From positions 61,221 through 125,220 of the forward strand of contig CAUZDW010000009.1 in NCBI GenBank assembly GCA_963578825.1: a stretch of 64,000 bases of DNA, given 5' to 3'. Below are positions 1 through 6,940 of the stretch, piece after piece; within the stretch, counting starts at the first letter, position 1; every line of letters starts with the position of its first letter. The notes beneath the pieces were generated by a model. That model made no database searches and was not told the origin of the DNA. It was given only the letters and a program-made list of their open reading frames with translations. The position numbers were made by a program, and so were the translations under genes. The stretch comes from JAJDNS01 sp963578825 (GTDB taxonomy: Bacteria; Acidobacteriota; Vicinamibacteria; Fen-336).

Positions 1-362
1 TCGCGATCCCGGACGCCCGGGATTTTCACATGGCGATCATCAAGGCGGGCCCGGGCAAGGGCACCGGGCTGCACACGCACAAGACGATCGAGGCGTTCGT
101 GGCGCTCAGCGGCACCTGGTCCGTGCAGTGGGGCGACGACGGCGAGAACGAGTTGACCCTCGGCCCGTGGGACGTCATCTCCATCCCCACCGAGATCATG
201 CGCGGATTCCGTAACGACAGCTCCGAGGAGGCGGTATTGCTCTCGATCCTCGGTGGGACCGATCCCGGCAAGGTGACCTGGTCCGGCGCGGTTCTCGACG
301 CGGTGAAGGCGCGCGGCTACGACCTGGACGACAACGGCAACATCATCCAGGTCGACGCCTGA
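1..362 (+). CDS. Cupin-domain protein, 5' end outside the window
   Basis: The frame is open to the first base, so the gene begins upstream of the window. About 120 C-terminal residues are visible. The stretch GTGLHTHKTIEAFVALSG, followed by GPWDVISIPTEIMRGFRN, is the two-motif histidine-containing beta-barrel of a small cupin: a first motif with paired His, then a glycine-bounded second motif. Cupins of this size usually bind a metal and act as dioxygenases, isomerases or sensors; nothing here fixes a substrate. An internal ATG at position 30 exists, but the coding-like sequence (IPDARDFH) continues upstream of it, so it is probably not the start. The stop is TGA at 360-362. Confidence 0.8.
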   Translation, partial: AIPDARDFHMAIIKAGPGKGTGLHTHKTIEAFVALSGTWSVQWGDDGENELTLGPWDVISIPTEIMRGFRNDSSEEAVLLSILGGTDPGKVTWSGAVLDAVKARGYDLDDNGNIIQVDA

Positions 363-437
363 GGCCGACGCGCTCCCGGATGGCGGTCCGCACGCGCGAG
401 GCAGCTCAACGCTCCGAGTGACCGGCCGGAGGTGCGT

Positions 438-1715
438 CTAGAAGCTGAAACGGGCCTCGACGGTAAAACGTCGCGCGTCGGTGTCGGGATCGACGCCCGA
501 GTCCTCGGCCGCGAGACGCGGGTCGGCGTCCAGCTCCACGTACTCGAGACCGATCCGAAGCTGCTCCACCGGGTTCCAGAACAACGCTGCGGTCCAGGCG
601 CGACCGGCGTCGTCGTTGCGCTCCTCGGTGCCGTCGCGGTCGACGGCGTCGAAGTAGTCGTAGCAGACCGTCAGCCGGGTCCGGGAAGTGCTCCAGGACA
701 CGAGCGCGTACGCCGCCCGCATGTCGATCTGGACATGAGACTTCTCGAACGCCCCCATACCGGTGGCGCCCCACAGGAACTCGCCGACGACTACCACGTC
801 GGGCCCGAGGTGCAGGTCGCCGCCAACAACGCCAAACCGCGTGCGCCACGAGTACTGAAGGTCGTAGAGCATGCGGTCGCCGCGGTTGTCGAAGTAGGCC
901 CCCTGCAGCGTGATCTTCCCGAAGCGGCTCCAGCGCGCCAGGCCGAGCCACCCCACCCGGTCGTCGAGTTCGTCGATCAGCCGAGTGCCGTCGTCGCGCT
1001 GCGGGTCGAAGCCGCCGGGGGGCGTGAAGGAGGCGAGAGGGGGCAGCGGCAGGACCTCGCCCGCGACCATGAGCCGGTCCCCCATGCTCCAGCCCCGCCA
1101 CGAGACCAGGCTGCCCGAGGGGTCGTTGAACCCGAAGGCGGTGGCGCCGACGACGAACTCCTCGTTCGACTCGGTCTCGAAGATCAGGCGCGTCTCGAGT
1201 CCGACGATCCGCAGCTCCTCGGCGGTCCACGTGTTCAGGGCCGAGAGCGTGATCGTATACGGTGAGGACCAGAGGGGCCCGACGTTCTCCCGAGAGGTTC
1301 CAGGAAACAGAAGGCCGGCGCGAAGCCGCAGCGACGTCGAGTACGAGAGCGAGGGATGGAACTCGAGATAGCCCTCGGCGAGACCCGCCCGATCGCCCTG
1401 GCTGTCCTCCCCGTCGTAGCGGGCCCGCCCGTGGACGAAGACGCGCAAGTCCTCGGTGAGCGAGAGGTCGAGGCCGAGCTGCGCCTTTCCGACGAAGTCC
1501 CAGCTCCGATCGCCGGGCTCCTCTCCACCCACCGTGAAGCGCCCGAAGCCTCCTTCGAGCCACGGACGGCGGGACTCGCTGTAGACGGCCCGGGCCGTCA
1601 GCAGACCCTCCACGTCGAGCTCCGCCGCGTCCAGACGCGCGGCCCCTGCCAGCACCCGAAACGGGGTGCGATGCGGATCGCCGTTCTCGAGCCCACGATC
1701 CAGAATAACCTGCAT
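438..1715 (-). CDS. Outer-membrane porin-like beta-barrel protein, probably 5'-truncated
   Basis: The 425-residue frame has the alternating hydrophobic/polar pattern of a transmembrane beta-barrel, with many aromatic girdle residues (for example WSRFGKITLQGAYFDNRGD and DLQYSWRTRFGVVGG). It ends in a C-terminal Phe (FTVEARFSF), the usual signal for outer-membrane insertion by Bam. It resembles phosphate/alginate-type porins in general character; I cannot name the substrate. The first visible Met (MQVILDRGLENGD) is not preceded by a signal peptide, and the codons upstream do not encode one. The N-terminus has therefore probably been lost at the junction with the neighbouring sulfatase fragment. 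It lies in a run of broken genes and may not be functional. Confidence 0.6.
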   Translation of the reverse strand: MQVILDRGLENGDPHRTPFRVLAGAARLDAAELDVEGLLTARAVYSESRRPWLEGGFGRFTVGGEEPGDRSWDFVGKAQLGLDLSLTEDLRVFVHGRARYDGEDSQGDRAGLAEGYLEFHPSLSYSTSLRLRAGLLFPGTSRENVGPLWSSPYTITLSALNTWTAEELRIVGLETRLIFETESNEEFVVGATAFGFNDPSGSLVSWRGWSMGDRLMVAGEVLPLPPLASFTPPGGFDPQRDDGTRLIDELDDRVGWLGLARWSRFGKITLQGAYFDNRGDRMLYDLQYSWRTRFGVVGGDLHLGPDVVVVGEFLWGATGMGAFEKSHVQIDMRAAYALVSWSTSRTRLTVCYDYFDAVDRDGTEERNDDAGRAWTAALFWNPVEQLRIGLEYVELDADPRLAAEDSGVDPDTDARRFTVEARFSF

Positions 1716-1796
1716 CGGGGTTGCACGCGGGGAGCTCGATGCCGAAAAGGACGCGGCCGGCCTGGTCGACCTCCTGACAGCTCAGCATCGGGCCCA

Positions 1797-2003
1797 CGGC
1801 CCCGCGCGCTTCTTTCCGCACCCGCTCGAACCGTGTGCGGATGACGTCGAGACCGGCGGCGTAGTCTGGGTCCCGTGCGCGGTTGTCGTACTCCGTCGGG
1901 TCGGTGTCGTGATCGTAGAGCTCTTCGTTGTCGCCGCTCGCGCGCTCGCCCCAGCGGTTGTAGCGCCAGCGATCGGTGCGCGTTGTGGTGACCGGCTTCC
2001 ATC
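1797..2003 (-). pseudogene. Sulfatase C-terminal fragment
   Basis: About 68 residues read WKPVTTTRTDRWRYNRWGE, then NEELYDHDTDPTEYDNRARD and PDYAAGLDVIRTRFERVRKEA. This is the characteristic C-terminus of iduronate-2-sulfatase/choline-sulfatase-type enzymes (RT-D-RYIRWG, ELYDHxxDPxEYxN). The alkaline-phosphatase-like catalytic domain with its formylglycine Cys is absent. On its upstream side (higher coordinate) the frame ends abruptly near 2003, where MscS sequence begins on the other strand. Downstream the frame loses family resemblance before the porin-like gene. It is a dead remnant. Confidence 0.7.
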
Positions 2004-2671
2004 CGGAGTGGGCCGAGCCGACGTACAAGCTCGTGCGCATCCTGGCGGTGGTGATCGTCCTCGTCGACGTGGTGCCCCACCTTCCAGGTGCGAGCACCGG
2101 CTTCTTCCGGGGTGTCTCGCTGCTGGTGGGTGCAATGGTGACCCTCGGATCGTCCTCGGCCGTCTCCAACCTGGTGTCGGGAACGGTGCTGATCTACACC
2201 CGTGGGTTTTAGATCGGCGACTACGTCGAGATCGGCGAAGCCAGCGGTGAGGTCGTGGAGCGCTCGCTTCTCAAGACCCAGCTGCGCACACCGCTGAACG
2301 AGATCGTGACGATCCCCAACAGCCGTGTCCTGGGAGCCAACATCGTCAACTACAGCGCCGCCGCGCGGGAGCGGGGCCTGATCCTGGCCTCGACCGTCGG
2401 GATCGGCTACGACGTCGACTGGAGGACCGTCCACGAGCTGCTCGAGCGTGCGGCGAGCCGAACGGAGCACGTGCTCGCGGATCCACGGCCGTTCGTCGTT
2501 CAGAAGGGCCTCGACGACTTCGCAGTCAGCTACGACCTTCGCGCCTCCACCCGGCGCGCTGACCTGATGCCGGCGATCCGCTCCGAGCTCCAGCAAAACG
2601 TTCTCGACGCGTTCAACGAGGCCGGCGTCGAGGATCTTGTCACCCCGCTACTCGGCCGTCCGCGACGGTAA
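1997..2671 (+). pseudogene. MscS-family mechanosensitive channel, 5'-truncated with an internal TAG stop
   Basis: Residues from FHPEWAEPTYKLVRILAVV through GSSSAVSNLVSGTVLIYTRGF match the pore-lining TM3 helix and the start of the beta domain of MscS channels. After an in-frame TAG at 2210-2212 the same frame continues with IGDYVEIGEASGEVVERSLL, then RTPLNEIVTIPNSRVLGANI and the C-terminal alpha/beta domain. Relatives normally carry Arg or Lys where the TAG lies. The N-terminal membrane helices are missing, because upstream of about 1997 the DNA is an oppositely oriented sulfatase fragment. With a missing 5' end plus a nonsense codon this cannot make a channel. Natural decay or an assembly/base error are both possible for the TAG. 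Confidence 0.8.
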
Positions 2672-2765
2672 TCCTTCGACGATCGTCCGACGCTCCGCCG
2701 ACGACGGGAGCGAATCGTGACATGGGAAGGCGTTCTGGCGGCGGCGCGGGCGGCTTCGGCCCGGC

Positions 2766-3026
2766 TCAGCGCCCGGGGTCCTTCTGCGCTTCCCGGGACA
2801 GGGGCGGCATCCCGGAGATGTCGTCCTTCTTGTACCAGTTGCCGACGCCGAATACCTTGACGTGGCGCTCCTCGCCCTCGAGCCCGATCCCGACCTTGAG
2901 GATCCCGTAGCGGCCGAACACCTTCCCGCTGGGGTCTCGCGGCCGGTAGACGCGACGGACGCTCTCCACTTCCCGCCCGAAGCCGGCGGGAGAGACCCGG
3001 CAAGAAGCGCAGGCGGACCCTCCGCC
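2766..3026 (-). CDS. Small hypothetical protein or 3' fragment
   Basis: The frame is open from 3026 (just after a TAA) to 2766. It contains CASCRVSPAGFGREVESVRR, then VYRPRDPSGKVFGRYGILKV and a charged tail. There is no ATG; the only usable start is GTG at 2969, giving 67 residues. Composition and third-position GC look coding. The Cys-x-x-Cys upstream of that GTG suggests that the real protein was longer and has lost its 5' end. No family recognised. It lies among other truncated genes. Confidence 0.35.
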   Translation of the reverse strand, partial: GGGSACASCRVSPAGFGREVESVRRVYRPRDPSGKVFGRYGILKVGIGLEGEERHVKVFGVGNWYKKDDISGMPPLSREAQKDPGR

Positions 3027-3163
3027 TTACGTGGGTCGAGTCTGGGGCACGAACATCCCCGCCCAGGTCCGGAGGACGGTAGAACCGCGTGAATCGGCTC
3101 GGCCCAGCCCCGTGCTCTCGGCTGGTGTGCGGGACGCTGTGGCCGGCCTCGACCCCGCGCGTC

Positions 3164-3352
3164 CTACGGCGTCAGGTCGTTGAGTGCCACGAAGGCCCCG
3201 CCGTTTCGCTCACACAGCAGCCGCATGAGCGTGGCGAAGCGGACGCCCGTGTTCTCCCCGTAGCGAGCCTGGGAGAAGATCATCGGGAAGCCGATGGCGT
3301 GGATGCGCACCTTGCGCTCGCCTTTGCGGTCGGGGCGGTTGAGCCTGTCCAC
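3164..3352 (-). pseudogene. C-terminal fragment of a VWA-domain protein
   Basis: The segment reads VDRLNRPDRKGERKVRIHAI, then GFPMIFSQARYGENTGVRFATLM and RLLCERNGGAFVALNDL before a TAG. This resembles the last strand/helix units of a von Willebrand factor A domain from HEAT/VWA-type secreted proteins, where a phrase such as VRIHAIGFP is followed by a receptor-like GG-F-VAL end. The MIDAS (DxSxS) portion is missing. It starts 35 bases after the stop of the C25-peptidase fragment on the same strand and has no start codon of its own. Confidence 0.5.
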
Positions 3353-3386
3353 GTCTTGAGGACGCGGTCGATCGAATGTCTGCGGG

Positions 3387-4148
3387 CTAGGGACGGAGTC
3401 TGAGCCCCGGATCGGCGAAGAGGTGGTAGATGGCGAGGAGCTCCGGCATGAGTCCCGTGTCGGCATAGGAGGCCTGGGCCGCCAGCACCGCGTCCCCGAG
3501 CCTCTCGTGCTCCCCGCTGACGATCTCCGTCATGAGCGCCCGGTGGAACCGGTGAGCCGGCCCGTCCAGTGAGAGCCCCGAGGGCGAGAACGCCGCGATC
3601 GTCCCTCTGCCTTCAGCCTTCATGAAGGCCTCCGCCAGCGAGTCGTAGTTCGGCGCCACGAAGTAGCCGTTGAGGCAGTTGAAGGTCAGCATCAAGGGCT
3701 GCTCCGACTGCGCCAGCAGCTTCGGCGGATCCCACGAATTGAGGACGTTCTCCGAGGCCCACACCGCCGGCCCCCCGTGGCCCACGTAGCTCAGGATCGA
3801 CGCCCCCTGGTCGAGAGCCCCAAGCACTTCCGACCGCGTATTCGCACCGTGCTGCCTCAGGAGGATCGACTGCGTGTCTCTGCTCCCCAGGAAGCTCTGG
3901 CGGATATCGGCAATGTCCGTCTCGAAGTCCCCGGCAATGTCGGGGTTGTCCGCTACGAGGATGGCCTTGCCGGAGAGGCTCTGGGCCGTGTCCTCCCACG
4001 CGAGCACCTTCTGGACGAGCGAGTGCGCCTCCCCGAGCGTCGTCTCCGGAAGCCGCCCAATCGCCAGATCCGGAAACCCGTCCTCCCCGTTCACCACCCC
4101 AAGCGTCGGATCCGAGGACGTCCACAGATACGATGTCTTCACCCACAT
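3387..4148 (-). pseudogene. Gingipain-type (C25) cysteine peptidase catalytic fragment
   Basis: About 253 residues of a Peptidase_C25 domain. The catalytic pair is visible as His124 in SYVGHGGPAVWASENV and Cys158 in TFNCLNGYF, and the family block LPDLAIGRLP is represented by FPDLAIGRLPETT. Full-length members are secreted proteins of 600-1500 residues with a signal peptide, a long N-terminal region and usually a C-terminal sorting domain. Here translation could only begin at the internal Met at 4148. Upstream the frame gives 22 unrelated residues before a stop at 4212. Both the N-terminal part and any sorting domain are missing, so it is probably inactive despite intact catalytic residues. 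Confidence 0.75.
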
Positions 4149-4192
4149 CGCCGGGAGCGGTGCCCCCTTGGGGGGGCCGCAGAGGTGAGGAA

Positions 4193-4210
4193 ACCACCCC
4201 GGAGGGTGGT
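4193..4210 (-). terminator. Intrinsic terminator of tmRNA
   Basis: Directly 3' of the tmRNA on the minus strand, ACCACCC and GGGTGGT form a perfect 7-bp stem (8 with the flanking A-T pair) around a 4-base loop. On that strand the stem is followed by TTTCC. Position, spacing and stem GC fit a rho-independent terminator for ssrA. Confidence 0.65.
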
Positions 4211-4225
4211 TCTACATCTTTCCGT

Positions 4226-4587
4226 TGGTGGAGGCGGCGGGAGTCGAACCCGCGTCCGAAAACGCGCCTGCGAGAGGCCCTACAAGCTTAGTCCAACCTG
4301 GAGTTTCGCCTCCGCCGTGAAGGCTGGACAAAACCGGCGAAGACTAGTCCGATTGATCTCGCTGGTCGCCCCCGGACCGAGAGCTTCCAGCCAGCCCACC
4401 TTTATGACGCTCTGTCCAAGTCCCGTGGGCGGGGCCCTGGCAGAGCGGGTTGCCTAGGGTTTAGTTAGGCAGCCAGTGCCAAATTGTCGTTGGCAGTTGA
4501 GTTTTTCCCACCGGATTAACGAGTCGGTAGGCACGCTCGGCTTGCTCCTCTCGGGGTCGCTGCTCTCGTCGAAACCGTGACGCCCCC
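4226..4587 (-). ncRNA. ssrA: tmRNA (transfer-messenger RNA)
   Basis: The 5' end reads GGGGGCGTCACGGTTTCGAC and the 3' end reads GGTTCGACTCCCGCCGCCTCCACCA in two consecutive pieces, so the acceptor stem GGGGGCG/CGCCTCC pairs fully (one G-U) and CCA is encoded. Length is about 362 nt, normal for a one-piece tmRNA. The tag frame lies at 4509-4465 and reads GGG AAA AAC TCA ACT GCC AAC GAC, continuing to a TAA; the peptide is GKNSTANDNLALAA, with the classic ANDN..ALAA degron. It releases stalled ribosomes and marks the products for ClpXP and Lon, both encoded at 57-61 kb. The exact resume codon is inferred from the frame, not proven. Confidence 0.95.
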
Positions 4588-4598
4588 TAACGCCTTAC

Positions 4599-4604
4599 AG
4601 TTTA
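4599..4604 (-). promoter_or_regulatory. Possible extended -10 box of ssrA
   Basis: On the minus strand, TGC TAAACT lies 11 bases upstream of the tmRNA 5' end, giving an extended -10 (TGn-TAAACT). No convincing -35 was found. It sits in the short gap between ssrA and the gene ending at 4616. Confidence 0.3.
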
Positions 4605-4615
4605 GCACGCGGCCT

Positions 4616-5506
4616 TCAGTCACCCCCGAGGCCGATCTGCTCCAGATACGACTCGGCCCCCGGGGTGTTGAGCTTCCAGTAGGCCAGTCGAGCCGACCCA
4701 AGAAGGGCCAGCTCCTCGCCATCGGGGCCCGTCTGCCGAACGACACGATACGGTGGCCTGGCTTCGATCGCGAACGTGAGCGTACGTCCACCCTCGACGT
4801 CGACCGTGAGCATCGACACCTCGAAGCGCCCGGAGGGACCCGAGACCGACTCGGTCTCCGAAGCGCGACTGATCCGTGCCGTCGTCCACTCGAGCGGGGT
4901 GTGCGTCAGACGCGCGTGAAGGAGGCTCGGCAGGAACGGGACCGTGCGGCTCTCCCCCTCCGCCACGAAGGCGCCGTTCCAGCCTCGCAGGATCACCGGC
5001 AGCGCATCTTCGAACACGCCATCGGCAGGCATCTCCAGCGTCTCGGCTCCATCCGCTTCACCGTCGAAGTAGGAGTGAGAGACGCTGTCGACCCGTCCCT
5101 CCCGGAGAACGATCTGGTGCCAGACGTGCCCGCACCACTCCTGGCTCGAGAAGCTCACCTTGGACACGGGCCATCCGGGCTTCGTCCGGAGAAACGTCGA
5201 CGTCATGACGTTGTAGTCGTAGATCCCGGTGCTGAAGTCCCGCACGACGTTGAGCTTCATCACTGGCTTCACGTCGCCTTCCGGGTGCCCTCCTTTGTCC
5301 GCCTTGACGCGAAGGCTGTCCGAGAAGTCCTCGGTGACGAAGACGTACACCGCGGTTCCGCTTCGCTTCGCTCCGTAGCGGGGTTGGGTGAGACGGTATC
5401 CGTTGACCTCGGCCTTGCCGTCGCCCCAATGGGCCCAGAAATCCTGGCCATTCACGGGCGCCGCCAATATGAGGACGGCGGGTACGACCACGGAGGTGAT
5501 ACGCAT
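4616..5506 (-). CDS. Secreted protein of unknown function
   Basis: A 296-residue protein. The ATG at 5506 is chosen because AGGAGGAAG precedes it at good spacing and a signal peptide follows (MRITSVVVPAVLILAAPVNG, cleavage near the next Gln-Asp). The frame stays open upstream but is not coding-like there. The mature part (DFWAHWGDGKAEVNGYRLTQ onward, with YNVMTSTF and EWCGHVWHQ blocks) resembles conserved hypothetical exported proteins seen in Acidobacteriota and Bacteroidota. I know of no biochemical role. A single gene, tail-to-head with ssrA on the same strand. Confidence 0.8.
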   Translation of the reverse strand: MRITSVVVPAVLILAAPVNGQDFWAHWGDGKAEVNGYRLTQPRYGAKRSGTAVYVFVTEDFSDSLRVKADKGGHPEGDVKPVMKLNVVRDFSTGIYDYNVMTSTFLRTKPGWPVSKVSFSSQEWCGHVWHQIVLREGRVDSVSHSYFDGEADGAETLEMPADGVFEDALPVILRGWNGAFVAEGESRTVPFLPSLLHARLTHTPLEWTTARISRASETESVSGPSGRFEVSMLTVDVEGGRTLTFAIEARPPYRVVRQTGPDGEELALLGSARLAYWKLNTPGAESYLEQIGLGGD

Positions 5507-5723
5507 GTGGCTTCCTCCTGTTGGCGTCCCCCGAGTTCCCCCCAAGAGTCGATCATACCTCGCGTCTCGGGCAGACCCCCTGGAGAGGACACGCGGGGCG
5601 CCGAGGTCGCCCGGGGAGCCGGAGGGCGCCAATCGTTGACAGCCCATGTTCGTGTACCGGATAATGCACACGGACGTAAGTCGGCCTGTTGCCGTATCTT
5701 GCCGGATATCCCCTGAGGTGGTG

Positions 5724-6923
5724 ATGGCGCTCGAAGACGATCTGAAGTCGCGCACGTCCGGGCTCGTCAGCCAGCAGATGGCCAACTGGGTCGTCGAGAT
5801 CCAGCGGGCCATCCAGGGGCAGCAGGCCGCTCTCGTCCGTGCCCTCGATGAGCTGGGCGAGGACGTCGCGCGTTACGACGAGAAGATCGACGAGGCGCAG
5901 ATCGGCGCAGCCATCGCGGAAGTCCTGCAGAAGTCCGGCGGAGCCGGAGCCGGAGACGGAGACGGAGCCGGGGCGGACTACTCGGCGCTCAAGACCTCGA
6001 TCGCGGCGATCGAGAAGGGCTCCAACCTCTCCGAGGTGCTCACCCACCTGGTGAACGAGGTCACCAAGTTCGTCGAGCGCGGCGCCATGTTCATCGTCAA
6101 GGCCCAAAACGCAGTGGGCTGGTACGGGACGGGCATGGAGAACCCGGACATCGTGAAGACGATCAGCATCCCCATGACCGCCGACACGGTCTTCAAGATC
6201 GCACACGGCTCCCGGCGCGCCGAGAAAGGGCGCATCAGCCAGTCGCCGGAGACGGCACAGGCGCTGGCGTGCCTCGGCGGGGGCGCAGGCGGCTTCTTGG
6301 TGGTTCCCCTCATTCTCCGGGACAAGGTGGCGGCCATTCTCTACTGCGACACCCTGGCGTCAGAGATGCCCGCCGTCAAGGCCGATGGCATCGAGATCCT
6401 CGTGGCTTTTGCGGGGAAGGTGATCGACGTGCTGAGCTCAGCTCGCAGCGGCAACACCAGCCCGGGGCTGCGCTCCCAACCGCCGACCTCGGCTCCGCCG
6501 GCACCCGCTCCCCCGGCAGCCAGTGAAGGGCCCCAGACGGTGACGTTCGGCACCGGCACGATCAAGCCGCAGCCCCCGCCGCCGGTGGTCAGCCCGGCAC
6601 CGCCGCCCACCGCCGCGCCTGCTCCGGCACCCGTCGTACCGCCCGTGCGCGCCATGACGCCCGAGCAGCAGAAGGCCCACGACGACGCCCGACGCTTCGC
6701 CCGCCTGGTTGTGAGCGAGATCAAGCTCTACAACGAAGCGAAGGTCGCCGAGGGGCGCAAGACGAAGGACATCTACAAGTGCCTCAAGGAAGACGTCGAG
6801 CGGGGCCGTCAGATGTACAACGACCGCGGGGCCGCCGACATCCGCGACGCAACGGACTATTTCCAGGACGAGCTCGTGCGGATCCTGGGCGGCGGCGACG
6901 CCAGCGCCCTCGGGGCGCAGTAG
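5724..6923 (+). CDS. GAF-like domain protein with Pro-rich linker
   Basis: A 399-residue soluble protein with no signal peptide. Residues 1-70 look helical/coiled-coil. Residues 90-240 (LKTSIAAIEKGSNLSEVLTHL, then a core ending GFLVVPLILRDKVAAILYCD) have the layout of a GAF sensor domain, including the final VPL..RD..AILY strand pair. About 250-315 is a Pro/Ala-rich linker. Residues 316-399 are a charged helical module (ARRFARLVVSEIKLYNEAKV) that recurs in acidobacterial GAF proteins. The likely role is intracellular ligand or redox sensing without an attached kinase. The start at ATG 5724 is preferred over upstream in-frame codons because TGAGGTGGTG precedes it. Ends 17 bases before the transglycosylase gene. 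Confidence 0.7.
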   Translation: MALEDDLKSRTSGLVSQQMANWVVEIQRAIQGQQAALVRALDELGEDVARYDEKIDEAQIGAAIAEVLQKSGGAGAGDGDGAGADYSALKTSIAAIEKGSNLSEVLTHLVNEVTKFVERGAMFIVKAQNAVGWYGTGMENPDIVKTISIPMTADTVFKIAHGSRRAEKGRISQSPETAQALACLGGGAGGFLVVPLILRDKVAAILYCDTLASEMPAVKADGIEILVAFAGKVIDVLSSARSGNTSPGLRSQPPTSAPPAPAPPAASEGPQTVTFGTGTIKPQPPPPVVSPAPPPTAAPAPAPVVPPVRAMTPEQQKAHDDARRFARLVVSEIKLYNEAKVAEGRKTKDIYKCLKEDVERGRQMYNDRGAADIRDATDYFQDELVRILGGGDASALGAQ

Positions 6924-6940
6924 CGCCGGCCCGCCGGCCC

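Noticed and set aside
406..2169. One long minus-strand frame covering the sulfatase fragment and running on over the porin
   Set aside because: Only about 1797-2003 is sulfatase-like; the rest is a shadow of the porin-like gene in another frame, rich in Arg and Gly.
2210..2212. TAG in MscS as a recoded codon (pyrrolysine or suppressor)
   Set aside because: No Pyl system or recoding structure is visible, the gene is also 5'-truncated, and many intact genes here use TAG as a normal stop.
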